Source: an uncultured Lachnospiraceae bacterium (GTDB taxonomy: Bacteria; Bacillota; Clostridia; Lachnospirales; Lachnospiraceae). From it: a stretch of 64,000 bases of DNA. Under the pieces are notes generated by a model. That model made no database searches. It saw only the letters and a program-made list of their open reading frames with translations, and had not been told where the DNA came from. A program made the translations under genes and the position numbers. The stretch is from positions 1 to 64,000 of the forward strand of contig CANRMA010000015.1 of assembly GCA_947631625.1 (NCBI GenBank), written 5' to 3'. Below, in pieces: positions 9,365 through 18,247 of this stretch (the first letter of the stretch is position 1; every line of letters begins with the position of its first letter).

Positions 9365-11266
9365 ATGATGTTTGATGTGGCGGAAGAGTTGAAAAAACTC
9401 CCGAACAGTCCGGGAGTTTATATTATGCACGACGCAAATGACACAATTATATATGTGGGTAAAGCCATAAACCTTCACAACAGAGTCCGCTCATATTTTC
9501 GCAAGATTGTGGGGCGCGGCCCGCAGATCGACAGAATGGTGGAGCAGATAGCCCGATTTGAATATATAGTTACGGATTCGGAACTGGAGGCGCTTGTTCT
9601 TGAAAATAATCTTATAAAAGAGCACAGTCCGAAGTACAATACTATGTTGAAGGACGATAAGACTTATCCGTATATAAAAGTCACTATGGGGGAAGATTAT
9701 CCGAGGATATTGTTTTCAAGGGATATGAACAATTTTACGGAAAGGAAAAAGTACGACAAATCAAAATATTTTGGGCCATACACTAGCGCCGCCGCGGTAA
9801 AAGATACGATAGATCTTATGAATAAACTGTATCAGCTAAAGACCTGTAATCGTAAGCTGCCAAGAGATATAGGACTTGAAAGGCCCTGTCTTAATTATCA
9901 TATAAAGCAATGCATGGCGCCCTGTCAGGGTTATATAAGCAAAGAGGAATATAGGGAAAAGGTTGAGCAGGCTTTGGATTTTCTTAACGGAAATTACAGA
10001 CCTATTCTGCAGGAACTGGAGCAGAAGATGCAGGCCGCTTCTGAGAATCTGGATTTTGAAGAAGCTATCCGGTACAGGGATTTATATAACAGTGTAAAGA
10101 GTGTGGCGCAGAAACAGAAGATTACTGACAGTGACGGAGAAGATAAGGATATAATAGCGTTGGCAAAGGACGAACATGATGCGGTGGTGCAGGTTTTCTT
10201 TGTCAGAAGCGGGAAACTTATCGGGCGGGAACATTATTATATGACACATGTGTCAGGTTATGACGCTTCACAGATACTTCTGGATTTTGTGAAACAGTTT
10301 TACGCAGGGACTCCATTTATACCCAGAGAGCTTATGCTTCAGGAAGATATTGCGGATATAGATATTCTGGAGAAATGGCTGACTATGAGAAAAGGCAGCA
10401 GGGTATACCTGCGTGTTCCAAAGAAAGGCAGTAAGGAAAAGCTGGTTGAACTTGCGGCGCAGAATGCGCAGCTTGTTTTAAGTCAGGATAAGGAACGTAT
10501 CAAAAGGGAAGAGGGGCGCACCATAGGCGCAGTAAAAGAGATTTCAGGGCTGCTTGGGCTTGAGAGCATCAGCCGTATGGAGGCTTTTGATATTTCCAAT
10601 ATAAGCGGTTTTGCCAATGTGGGTTCCATGGTCGTATACGAAAGAGGCAGGCCTAAGCGGAGCGATTACAGAAAATTTAAGATACAGTCGGTTTCGGGGC
10701 CGGATGATTATGCCTGTATGAAGGAGGTTCTTACCAGACGTTTTATACATGGTATGGAAGAAAAGGCGGAGCTTGACAGAAAAGAAATAGATAAAGAATT
10801 TGGAAGTTTTACCAAGTTTCCTGACCTGCTGTTGATGGACGGAGGCAAAGGACAGGTCAATGTGGCTTTGCAGGTATTAAATGAGTTAAATATAAATATA
10901 CCTGTATGCGGAATGGTTAAGGACGATAACCACAGGACAAGGGGCCTGTATTATAATAACGTGGAGATTCCGATAGATACGCATTCGGAGGGATTTAAGC
11001 TTATTACAAGGATACAGGACGAGGCGCACAGGTTCGCGATAGAATATCATCGGTCACTGCGTTCTAAGGCGCAGGTTAAGTCTGTGCTTGACGATATCCC
11101 AGGGATAGGGCCTGCAAGAAGAAAAGCGCTTATGAGACATTTTAAATCCATAGAAGATATTAAAAATGCGCAGGTTGAGCAGCTTTGTGAAGTGCCTGAG
11201 ATCCCGGAGCATATAGCCAAGGGCGTGTATGATTTTTTTCATAAAAATATAGAGGGTAAAGAGTAG
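9365..11266 (+). CDS. uvrC: Excinuclease ABC subunit C
   Basis: 633 residues, full length. It makes both incisions around bulky DNA lesions in UvrABC nucleotide excision repair. It shows an N-terminal GIY-YIG nuclease domain (GVYIM near 18, YVGKA near 33), a UVR motif that contacts UvrB ([10 protein letters not shown], about 229-238), the C-terminal RNase-H-like nuclease ([14 protein letters not shown]) and helix-hairpin-helix DNA binding ([16 protein letters not shown], about 578-593). Start ATG at 9365 has GGAG 5 nt upstream. It follows ftsH by 64 bp. Confidence 0.98.
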   Translation: MMFDVAEELKKLPNSPGVYIMHDANDTIIYVGKAINLHNRVRSYFRKIVGRGPQIDRMVEQIARFEYIVTDSELEALVLENNLIKEHSPKYNTMLKDDKTYPYIKVTMGEDYPRILFSRDMNNFTERKKYDKSKYFGPYTSAAAVKDTIDLMNKLYQLKTCNRKLPRDIGLERPCLNYHIKQCMAPCQGYISKEEYREKVEQALDFLNGNYRPILQELEQKMQAASENLDFEEAIRYRDLYNSVKSVAQKQKITDSDGEDKDIIALAKDEHDAVVQVFFVRSGKLIGREHYYMTHVSGYDASQILLDFVKQFYAGTPFIPRELMLQEDIADIDILEKWLTMRKGSRVYLRVPKKGSKEKLVELAAQNAQLVLSQDKERIKREEGRTIGAVKEISGLLGLESISRMEAFDISNISGFANVGSMVVYERGRPKRSDYRKFKIQSVSGPDDYACMKEVLTRRFIHGMEEKAELDRKEIDKEFGSFTKFPDLLLMDGGKGQVNVALQVLNELNINIPVCGMVKDDNHRTRGLYYNNVEIPIDTHSEGFKLITRIQDEAHRFAIEYHRSLRSKAQVKSVLDDIPGIGPARRKALMRHFKSIEDIKNAQVEQLCEVPEIPEHIAKGVYDFFHKNIEGKE

Positions 11267-11276
11267 AATAGTCATG

Positions 11277-11310
11277 AGATAAACGGACGGGCGGATGCGC
11301 TTATCTTTTA
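11277..11310 (+). terminator. Possible terminator after uvrC
   Basis: Stem AGATAA/TTATCT with a partially paired interior (CG/CG) and a TTTT tail directly behind it. Modest strength. It lies 11 bases after the uvrC stop. Confidence 0.45.
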
Positions 11311-11372
11311 AGGGTATGTAATATGCGCTTTTGGACGGCATTTTGGGGCGGCATTTGGGCTTAAGTGACTGA

Positions 11373-11401
11373 TTGATATTGGAGGTTTATTGTGTTAAAA
11401 T
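11373..11401 (+). promoter_or_regulatory. Sigma-A type promoter for the hprK operon
   Basis: TTGATA (11373-11378), 17-bp spacer, TAAAAT (11396-11401), 60 bp before hprK. It would drive hprK-glk-murB-rapZ-whiA-HPr, whose genes are tightly spaced up to the terminator at 16401. Confidence 0.6.
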
Positions 11402-11461
11402 ATATTCCGTAGATTAAAGAACGTGATACAGATAATATTATGAGTATGGGGGAACGGTTTT

Positions 11462-12403
11462 ATGTCAAGTATCAGCTTATCTCAGGTAATTGAAAAAATG
11501 AATTGTGTCAATCTTACGCCGGAGATCGATATTTCCAAGATTAAGGTCACACAGCCTGATATTAACAGGCCGGCATTGCAGATCGCGGGGTATTTTGAAC
11601 ATTTTGAGGCTACGCGGTTACAGGTCATTGGGTTTGTAGAGCATTCCTATATGAATAGTCTGGATAGAAAAGTGCAGCTTGAGAATTACGAAGCTTTTTT
11701 GTCTAATCCTATTCCGGGTATCATATTCTGCAGGGAATTGCAGCCGGATGATCTTTTCAGGGAGATCGCTGTCAGACATGGGGTGCCGCTTTTAATGAAC
11801 AAGAAAGCGACGTCGGCTTTTACGGCTGAGATCATAAGATGGCTGAATGTACAGCTTGCGCCCTGTATTTCGGTGCACGGCGTGCTTGTGGACGTATATG
11901 GGGAAGGCGTGCTTATTACAGGCGAGAGCGGCATAGGTAAATCGGAGGCGGCGCTTGAACTTATTAAGAGAGGCCACAGACTTGTGACCGATGATGTGGT
12001 GGAGTTACGAAAAGTAAGCGATGATACATTGGTAGGCTCGGCGCCTGATGTGACCAAGCATTTTATAGAGCTTCGCGGCATAGGCATCATAGATGTAAAG
12101 GCGCTTTTTGGCGCGTCAAGCGTAAGGGATACGCAGTCGATAGATCTGGTCATAAAGTTGGAAGAGTGGGATAAAGATAAGGAATATGACCGATTGGGAC
12201 TGGAAGAAGAGTATACTGAATATTTAGGCAATAAGATCGTATGCCACAATATACCGATCAGACCGGGGCGTAATCTTGCGGTCATCTGCGAATCCGCAGC
12301 GGTAAACCACCGCCAGAAGAAGATGGGTTATAATGCGGCGCAGGAATTGTATCATCGCGTTCAACAGTCGCTTGCAAAAAGAAGGGAAGAAGACGAAGAA
12401 TAA
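11462..12403 (+). CDS. hprK: HPr kinase/phosphorylase
   Basis: 313 residues. Bifunctional enzyme that phosphorylates HPr/Crh on Ser46 when glycolytic intermediates are high and removes the phosphate when phosphate is high, the switch for carbon catabolite control in Firmicutes. The N-terminal domain is followed by a kinase core with Walker A GESGIGKS (154-161), the capping region TDDVVEL, and the signature region around IELRGIGIIDVKALFG (about 203-218). First gene of the operon; the ribosome site GGGGGA lies before the ATG. The operon ends with an HPr-like protein that is its likely substrate. Confidence 0.97.
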   Translation: MSSISLSQVIEKMNCVNLTPEIDISKIKVTQPDINRPALQIAGYFEHFEATRLQVIGFVEHSYMNSLDRKVQLENYEAFLSNPIPGIIFCRELQPDDLFREIAVRHGVPLLMNKKATSAFTAEIIRWLNVQLAPCISVHGVLVDVYGEGVLITGESGIGKSEAALELIKRGHRLVTDDVVELRKVSDDTLVGSAPDVTKHFIELRGIGIIDVKALFGASSVRDTQSIDLVIKLEEWDKDKEYDRLGLEEEYTEYLGNKIVCHNIPIRPGRNLAVICESAAVNHRQKKMGYNAAQELYHRVQQSLAKRREEDEE

Positions 12404-12427
12404 GTGCGAAAGGGTATGGTATAGATT

Positions 12428-13366
12428 ATGAAAAGTCATGTTTTTGGTGTAGATGTAGGAGGAACGACGGTAAAGCTTGGACTGTTTGACATAAACGGAA
12501 ATGTTCTCGATAAATGGGAGATACCCACAAGGACTGAAGACGGCGGGAAAAATATCCTTCCGGATATAGCTGCAAGTATTCTGGAAAAAATGGCGCAGAA
12601 AAATATTTCCAAGGAAGACCTTGCGGGAGTTGGCGTCGGAGTGCCGGGCCCTGTGGACGGCAGCGGCGTCGTACATAAGGCGGTCAATCTTGGCTGGGGC
12701 AGGTTCGATTTAAAAAAGGAATTGGGAACTTTGCTTGAGGGCATAAGGATAGAGGCAGGCAATGATGCAAACGTGGCTGCGCTGGGCGAGTATTGGAAAG
12801 GCGGAGGACAGGGATATAATAATATGGTTGCGGTGACTTTGGGAACCGGTATAGGCGGCGGCATCATCATAAACGGCGAGATACTTTCGGGAGCGACCGG
12901 AGCGGGCGGAGAGATCGGCCATATTCATGTGGATGATGATGAAACCGAAGAATGCGGCTGCGGTAATCACGGCTGCCTTGAGCAGTATGGTTCCGCTACC
13001 GGGATCACGAGACTTGCCCGCAGGGCGCTTCAGGCAAGCGATAAAGACAGTGTGCTTCGTAAGGGCGAGTTGTCGGCCAAGGCTGTTTTTGATGCGGTGA
13101 AGGCAGGAGACGAACTGGCGATAGAAATTGCAGAGAAATTTGGCGATTACCTCGGCAAAGGGCTTGGGGCTGTTGCGGCTGTTGTCAATCCGGAGATCTT
13201 TGTTATAGGAGGAGGCGTTTCCAAAGCGGGAGAGGCGCTTTTTGACTACATCCGCCCTGCATATGAGAAAAATGTTTTTCATGGCAGCAGGAATGTAATA
13301 TTTGCGTTGGCGCTGTTAGGAAATGACGCGGGAATCTATGGCGCCGCCAAAATGGTATTGGATTAG
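12428..13366 (+). CDS. glcK: ROK-family glucokinase
   Basis: 312 residues. It phosphorylates glucose to glucose-6-phosphate with ATP. The N-terminal phosphate-binding motif DVGGTTVKLGLFD is present. The catalytic region contains GNDAN, and the ROK zinc site has Cys176, Cys178 and Cys183 in ECGCGNHGCLEQYGS with the upstream GHIH histidine. ROK repressors carry an extra N-terminal helix-turn-helix, which is absent here, so an enzyme is favoured. It sits 24 bp after hprK. The exact sugar (glucose against another hexose) rests on family membership. Confidence 0.92.
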   Translation: MKSHVFGVDVGGTTVKLGLFDINGNVLDKWEIPTRTEDGGKNILPDIAASILEKMAQKNISKEDLAGVGVGVPGPVDGSGVVHKAVNLGWGRFDLKKELGTLLEGIRIEAGNDANVAALGEYWKGGGQGYNNMVAVTLGTGIGGGIIINGEILSGATGAGGEIGHIHVDDDETEECGCGNHGCLEQYGSATGITRLARRALQASDKDSVLRKGELSAKAVFDAVKAGDELAIEIAEKFGDYLGKGLGAVAAVVNPEIFVIGGGVSKAGEALFDYIRPAYEKNVFHGSRNVIFALALLGNDAGIYGAAKMVLD

Positions 13367-13432
13367 CGGTTTATGCATATTTTAATAATATCAGATAAAA
13401 ATAATAAAATTGAGAAATGAGACGGTAAAAAA

Positions 13433-14350
13433 TTGAGCTTGGGAACATCTATGTATGCGTATATTCAAAATATAATACCTAAAGACAGGATAGTATTTAA
13501 TGAACCTATGAGCAGGCATACCACTTTCCGGGTAGGTGGAGAAGCTGAGTGTATGATCAGCATTGAAGAGGAAGAAGAGCTTATTAAACTTGTTCCCTAC
13601 TTAAATAATATAGGGCAGGAGTATTTTATTCTGGGAAACGGCAGTAATCTTCTGGTAGGGGATAAAGGTTACCGGGGAATAATAATAAAACTCGGCGAGG
13701 GAATGAATAAAATCAAAATAGAGAACAATCAGATCATTGCGCAGGCGGGCGCTCTTTTGTCGCAGGTTGCGGTAGCCGCAAGGGATGCAGGACTTACGGG
13801 AATGGAGTTTGCCTCGGGTATTCCCGGCAGCATAGGCGGCGGTATTGTCATGAATGCGGGAGCCTATGACGGAGAGATGAAACAGATAACGGAATCTGTT
13901 AAGGTAATGGATAAGGAAGGTAAGATACTTATACTCGATAACGATACAATGGAGTTTGGTTATCGTACCAGCATAATTAAGAGCAGGCCTTTCATAGTTC
14001 TGGAAGTTGCGCTTCGTCTTGATGAAGGCGATAAGGCGGAAATCCGGAAGAAAATGGACGAACTTATGGAAAAAAGAAGAAGTAAGCAGCCGTTAGAATA
14101 TCCAAGCGCGGGCAGTACGTTTAAGCGTCCGGAAGGGTATTTTGCAGGCAAGCTGATAATGGATGCGGGACTGCGCGGCTACAGCATAGGCGGGGCAAGG
14201 GTTTCGGATAAACACTGCGGTTTTATCATAAATACCGGAACTGCGACGGCCGCGGATATTAGAGAAGTAATCGAGGAAGTTCAGGAAAGGGTTAAGGAGC
14301 GCTTTCAAGTTATGTTGGAACCGGAAGTTATATTCCTTGGAGATTTTTAA
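13433..14350 (+). CDS. murB: UDP-N-acetylenolpyruvoylglucosamine reductase
   Basis: 305 residues. FAD enzyme that reduces UDP-GlcNAc-enolpyruvate to UDP-MurNAc in the second committed step of peptidoglycan synthesis. Seen: HTTFRVGGEAE, FAD-binding GNGSNLLVGD, the GIPGSIGGGIVMNAGAY core, the catalytic Ser in PSAGSTFKRP and the C-terminal Glu in LEPEV. The start is TTG at 13433 after a weak GAGACGG site; the next in-frame ATG (13451) would also keep the whole fold. It lies 66 bp after glcK. Confidence 0.96.
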   Translation: MSLGTSMYAYIQNIIPKDRIVFNEPMSRHTTFRVGGEAECMISIEEEEELIKLVPYLNNIGQEYFILGNGSNLLVGDKGYRGIIIKLGEGMNKIKIENNQIIAQAGALLSQVAVAARDAGLTGMEFASGIPGSIGGGIVMNAGAYDGEMKQITESVKVMDKEGKILILDNDTMEFGYRTSIIKSRPFIVLEVALRLDEGDKAEIRKKMDELMEKRRSKQPLEYPSAGSTFKRPEGYFAGKLIMDAGLRGYSIGGARVSDKHCGFIINTGTATAADIREVIEEVQERVKERFQVMLEPEVIFLGDF

Positions 14351-14367
14351 AGGGAGCGGGTTTTAAA

Positions 14368-15222
14368 ATGAGATTTGTGATTGTGACCGGAATGAGCGGC
14401 GGAGGTAAAAGTACAGCGCTTAAGATGTTGGAAGATTCGGGATATTATTGTGTTGACAATCTTCCTGTGCCGCTTATAGAAAAATTTATGGAGCTTATAA
14501 TGACGCCGGGCACGGAGATTTCAAAAGTGGCATTGGGACTGGATGTAAGGGCTGACCAGTCTATTGGCGATATACTTAAGATCTTGCATAAACTTAAAAA
14601 TGATGGTTATTCTTTTGAGATACTTTTTATGGACGCGAGCGACAATGTACTTATCAAGCGTTATAAGGAAACCAGAAGAATGCACCCTCTGTCTCCGGAG
14701 GGAAGGGTTGCGGACGGCGTTGAAAAAGAGAGAGCTGTTCTGCAAGGCATAAAGAAGAATGCCGACTATGTTATTGATACATCCAATCTTCTTACAAGGG
14801 AACTTAAAGAGGAGATGGAACGCATATTTGTAAATAATGAAGATTATAATTCATTGATGGTAACTATACTGTCATTCGGTTTTAAGAATGGGATACCGTC
14901 GGATGCGGATCTGGTTTTTGACGTCAGGTTCCTTCCCAATCCGTTTTATTTTGATGAATTAAAACATAAGACCGGAAATGACAAAGAGGTTCAGGACTAT
15001 GTGATGAGCTTTCCGGAAGCTTCGGATTTTATGGATAAACTGGTGGACATGCTTGATTTTCTCATACCGAATTATATAAAAGAAGGAAAGTATCAACTGG
15101 TTGTGGGAATAGGCTGTACGGGCGGCAGACACCGCAGCGTTACGCTTGCCAATGAACTGTATGCCCGAATGAAGGACCACGGAAGTTACGGACTTAAATT
15201 GTACCATAGAGATATAAGATAA
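14368..15222 (+). CDS. rapZ: RNase adapter / nucleotide-binding protein RapZ (YvcJ)
   Basis: 284 residues. It has an N-terminal P-loop GMSGGGKST (8-16), DVRFLPNP in the middle and the C-terminal GCTGGRHRSV phosphate-binding motif typical of RapZ/YvcJ. In Escherichia coli it delivers sRNA to RNase E. In Bacillus YvcJ binds nucleotides and affects competence. In this organism the role is unproven, although the link to hprK and whiA is widely conserved. It is 17 bp after murB, and no yvcK gene lies between rapZ and whiA, unlike Bacillus. Confidence 0.96.
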   Translation: MRFVIVTGMSGGGKSTALKMLEDSGYYCVDNLPVPLIEKFMELIMTPGTEISKVALGLDVRADQSIGDILKILHKLKNDGYSFEILFMDASDNVLIKRYKETRRMHPLSPEGRVADGVEKERAVLQGIKKNADYVIDTSNLLTRELKEEMERIFVNNEDYNSLMVTILSFGFKNGIPSDADLVFDVRFLPNPFYFDELKHKTGNDKEVQDYVMSFPEASDFMDKLVDMLDFLIPNYIKEGKYQLVVGIGCTGGRHRSVTLANELYARMKDHGSYGLKLYHRDIR

Positions 15223-15235
15223 GAAGGTGACAGAT

Positions 15236-16117
15236 GTGTCGTTTTCTAAAGATGTAAAAGAAGAGCTGGCGTCTTATATAAGTTCCGCGAGGCATTGTCA
15301 GTTGGCGGAACTGGCTGCGCTTATTCATTTTGCAGGGCGCTTGTCGGATGATGGCTGTCATTTAAAGCTTGAAACGATTGAAAGTGAAATAGTTATCATA
15401 AAATGCTTTACATTATTAAAAAAAACATTTAATATAGATAATGTTATGCATGATGCTGATGAAGAGAAAGTTCTCAAAGCTTTGCATTTGTATGACGACG
15501 ACCATCATATTATTTCACCGGATACGCCGGTAAACACTCTGTTAGTTAAGAATAACTGTTGTGCCAGAGCATTTTTGCGTGGAGCTTTTTTATGTATAGG
15601 TTCTATGAGCGATCCGCAGAAAAGTTATCATCTCGAGTTTGTATGCAGCAGTGCGCCGCAGGCGCGGCAGTTGAGGGACATAATTCAGGAATTTCAGATA
15701 GAGGCCAAGATCATAAAGCGTAAAAAATATTACGTTGTCTATCTGAAAGAAGGAGCCGGGATCGTGGATCTGCTTAATGTAATGGGAGCGCATGTATCAC
15801 TGATGAATCTGGAAAATCTCAGGATCGTAAAGGAGATGCGTAATTCCATTAACAGGCGCGTGAACTGTGAGGCTGCAAATATTACCAAGACCGTTAATGC
15901 CGCATCTAAGCAGATAGAAGATATTTTACTGATCAAAGAACAATACGGTTTTGAAAGGCTGCCTGATAATCTTCGGCAGATGGCAGAGGTTCGTCTTGAA
16001 TATCCGGAAGCGCCTTTAAAAGAACTGGGCGGGTATCTGGAACCGGCGGTGGGTAAATCCGGAGTTAATCACCGACTTCGGAAATTGAGTGAAATTGCTG
16101 AACATATGAGGTTATAA
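15236..16117 (+). CDS. whiA: DNA-binding protein WhiA
   Basis: 293 residues. Protein with an N-terminal degenerate LAGLIDADG homing-endonuclease fold and a C-terminal sigma-like helix-turn-helix (LKELGGYLEPAVGKSGVNHRLRKL), linked to cell division and development in Gram-positive bacteria. I chose GTG 15236 (VSFSKDVKEEL, matching the usual MSFS start) because AGAAGGTG lies at the right distance. The earlier GTG at 15227 overlaps that site. It is 13 bp after rapZ and 13 bp before the HPr-like gene. Confidence 0.95.
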   Translation: MSFSKDVKEELASYISSARHCQLAELAALIHFAGRLSDDGCHLKLETIESEIVIIKCFTLLKKTFNIDNVMHDADEEKVLKALHLYDDDHHIISPDTPVNTLLVKNNCCARAFLRGAFLCIGSMSDPQKSYHLEFVCSSAPQARQLRDIIQEFQIEAKIIKRKKYYVVYLKEGAGIVDLLNVMGAHVSLMNLENLRIVKEMRNSINRRVNCEAANITKTVNAASKQIEDILLIKEQYGFERLPDNLRQMAEVRLEYPEAPLKELGGYLEPAVGKSGVNHRLRKLSEIAEHMRL

Positions 16118-16130
16118 AGGAGGAGTTATT

Positions 16131-16388
16131 ATGATTCAAAAATCTGTCCAAATTAAATTGGAAGGCGGCTTGGAGGCGAGGCCGGTAGCAATGCTCGTAC
16201 AGGTGGCGAGCCAGTATGAAAGCAGTGTATATATTGAGTCCGCCAACAAGAAAGTAAATGCCAAAAGTATAATGGGCATGATGGGACTTGGACTTGATCA
16301 GGGTGAGACTGTGACTGTCGTGGCGGACGGTGATGATGAGAGCGCGGCAGTTGAAGGAATTGAAAATTTTTTGGGCGGCAAGCAGTAA
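16131..16388 (+). CDS. crh: Crh-like HPr protein without phosphotransfer histidine
   Basis: 85 residues, HPr fold. The site that holds the PEP-phosphorylated histidine in HPr (GLHARP) reads GLEARP here, with Glu15 in place of His15, so it cannot carry sugar-transport phosphate. Ser46 in NAKSIMGMMGLG, the HprK target, is intact. This matches Crh of Bacillus, where residue 15 is Gln. Crh-Ser46-P is a co-repressor for CcpA (family knowledge). It lies in the same operon as hprK, preceded by a strong AAAGGAGG site, and is closed by a terminator. Confidence 0.9.
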   Translation: MIQKSVQIKLEGGLEARPVAMLVQVASQYESSVYIESANKKVNAKSIMGMMGLGLDQGETVTVVADGDDESAAVEGIENFLGGKQ

Positions 16389-16400
16389 GGCATAAGTTAA

Positions 16401-16432
16401 AAGAGATTTCCGATATATGGAAGTCTCTTTTT
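16401..16432 (+). terminator. Terminator of the hprK-crh operon
   Basis: Stem AAGAGATTTCC with GGAAGTCTCTT (one G-U pair), loop of 6 nt, followed by TTTTT. Confidence 0.85.
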
Positions 16433-16464
16433 CGCAAGAGTTACTTTGAAGCGGAGGAGTATGT

Positions 16465-17355
16465 ATGGATAAAAGCATGCTTTTTATATATAATCCAAGA
16501 GCGGGTAAAGCGCAGATACGAAGTAATCTTCTTGATATAATCGATATTTTTGTCAAGGCAGGATATGAGGTGACGGCGTATCCGACGCAGGAGCCGGGCG
16601 ACGCAGTCAAAGCAGTCAGAGAGCGCAGGACCGGGTATGATATAGTAGTGTGCAGCGGCGGAGACGGAACACTTGACGAAGTGGTCACCGGAATGATGCA
16701 GTGCGAAAACCGTCTTCCTATAGGCTATGTTCCGGCAGGAAGCACGAACGACTTTGCCAACAGCTTAAAAATACCTAAAAGCATGATAAAGGCGGCGGAC
16801 GTGGTGGTCAACGGCAGAAATTTCAGCTGCGATATAGGTACTTTTAATGATGACAGTTTTATTTATGTGGCGGCATTCGGGCTTTTTACGGATGTATCAT
16901 ACGAAACCAAACAGGATATCAAGAATGTACTCGGTCATACCGCATATTTGTTGGAGGGGGTAAAAAGACTTTCTTCCATAAAACCATACCATATGAAGGT
17001 ATTTTATGAAGATGAATGTCTGGAAGACGATTATATTTTCGGAATGATCACCAACTCGGATTCCATAGGCGGCTTCAAAGGAATTACCGGTAAATACGTG
17101 GAATTAAACGATGGACTGTTTGAAGTTACGTTGGTAAGGATGCCAACGATCGCAAAAGAAATGAATAATATTATGGCGGCGCTTACCGATAAAAAAATTC
17201 AGTCCGAATTTATAAAAAGTTTTAAGACTTCCAAAATAGTTATAGAATCCGAACAGGAAGTTGCGTGGACACTTGACGGTGAATATGGCGGGAGCCATTT
17301 AAAAGTATGTATTGAAAACCAAAAAGGAGCGTTGGAGATCAGGGTTCCTCAATAG
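16465..17355 (+). CDS. Diacylglycerol kinase-family lipid kinase (YegS/DagK-like)
   Basis: 296 residues. Catalytic-domain signature SGGDGTLDEV (64-73) and PAGSTNDFANSLKIP, plus an early FIYNPRAGK, all typical of the DAGK/YegS/BmrU family. It probably phosphorylates a membrane lipid such as diacylglycerol, recycling it from lipoteichoic acid or related synthesis. The exact lipid cannot be told from sequence. The ribosome site GGAGGAG precedes the ATG. It begins a run with patatin, aminotransferase and uppP, spaced 2 to 50 bp. Confidence 0.9.
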   Translation: MDKSMLFIYNPRAGKAQIRSNLLDIIDIFVKAGYEVTAYPTQEPGDAVKAVRERRTGYDIVVCSGGDGTLDEVVTGMMQCENRLPIGYVPAGSTNDFANSLKIPKSMIKAADVVVNGRNFSCDIGTFNDDSFIYVAAFGLFTDVSYETKQDIKNVLGHTAYLLEGVKRLSSIKPYHMKVFYEDECLEDDYIFGMITNSDSIGGFKGITGKYVELNDGLFEVTLVRMPTIAKEMNNIMAALTDKKIQSEFIKSFKTSKIVIESEQEVAWTLDGEYGGSHLKVCIENQKGALEIRVPQ

Positions 17356-17378
17356 CCTTTATCGAATGGGGGATTATT

Positions 17379-18245
17379 ATGTATCAGGCAGGTCTGATTT
17401 TGGAAGGCGGCGGTATGAAGGGAATATACACTGCCGGAGTTTTAGAGTTTTTTCTGGATAAAGATATAGAATTTTCGAGTTGTTACGGCGTTTCGGCGGG
17501 GGCATGCCATATGTGCAGCTATCTGTCAAAGCAGAAAAAGAGAGCATACAGGATATCCGTTGACTACATCGGTCAAAAATCGTACTGTAGTGTGGAAAGT
17601 TTATTGAAGACAGGAGATCTGTTCGGGGCTGATATGTGCTATGGCCTTATTCCGGATTATCTTGATCCTTATGATTATGAAGCTTATAAAAAATATGAAG
17701 GTAAGGCGTATGCTGTTGTAACCAACATAAAAACAGGCGGCGCGGAGTATATGCCGTTGCTTGACATGCGTAAGGATATCATGGCTGTGCGGGCTTCAAG
17801 TTCCATGCCGTTGGTCTCCAAAAATGTCAGGATAGGAGATAAGCTTTATCTTGACGGCGGCATTGCCGATCCCATACCTATAAGGCGTTCCATTAAAGAC
17901 GGAAACGCCAAAAATGTGATCATCATGACGAAGGAGGAAGGTTATGTGCGTCCTCCGGCGGGAGCGGCGCAGCTTGCCGCGATCAGGGCAAGATATATAA
18001 GATATCCCAGAATATATGAGCTTATGAAGGAAAGGCATATAATGTATAACTCCACGGTTCAATATATTCAGGAGCTTCAGAAAAGAAGCAAAGTTTTTGT
18101 GATAAGGCCTAAGCATAAGAGCAGCGTGGGCAGAGTGGAAAAAGATGTAGAGAAGCTTAAAGCGTTATATCAGGAAGGTTATGATGATGCCCGGAATTGC
18201 TATGATGAGCTGATGAAATATCTCGATGGGGCGGAAAGGAAATAA
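17379..18245 (+). CDS. Patatin-like phospholipase
   Basis: 288 residues. It has the oxyanion-hole motif GGGMKG (10-15), nucleophile elbow GVSAG with Ser39, and the catalytic Asp in LDGGIADP, the Ser-Asp dyad of patatin/RssA-type lipases. No signal peptide, so cytosolic. The long C-terminal extension with basic helices (from about 200) is common in the Firmicutes subgroup. It sits 23 bp after the lipid kinase, consistent with phospholipid turnover, but its substrate is unknown. Confidence 0.92.
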   Translation: MYQAGLILEGGGMKGIYTAGVLEFFLDKDIEFSSCYGVSAGACHMCSYLSKQKKRAYRISVDYIGQKSYCSVESLLKTGDLFGADMCYGLIPDYLDPYDYEAYKKYEGKAYAVVTNIKTGGAEYMPLLDMRKDIMAVRASSSMPLVSKNVRIGDKLYLDGGIADPIPIRRSIKDGNAKNVIIMTKEEGYVRPPAGAAQLAAIRARYIRYPRIYELMKERHIMYNSTVQYIQELQKRSKVFVIRPKHKSSVGRVEKDVEKLKALYQEGYDDARNCYDELMKYLDGAERK

Positions 18246-18247
18246 TA

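Noticed and set aside
11392..11412. Six-codon GTG frame after GGAGG, a possible leader peptide before hprK
   Set aside because: It lies across the -10 of the predicted promoter, so the transcript would start after it.
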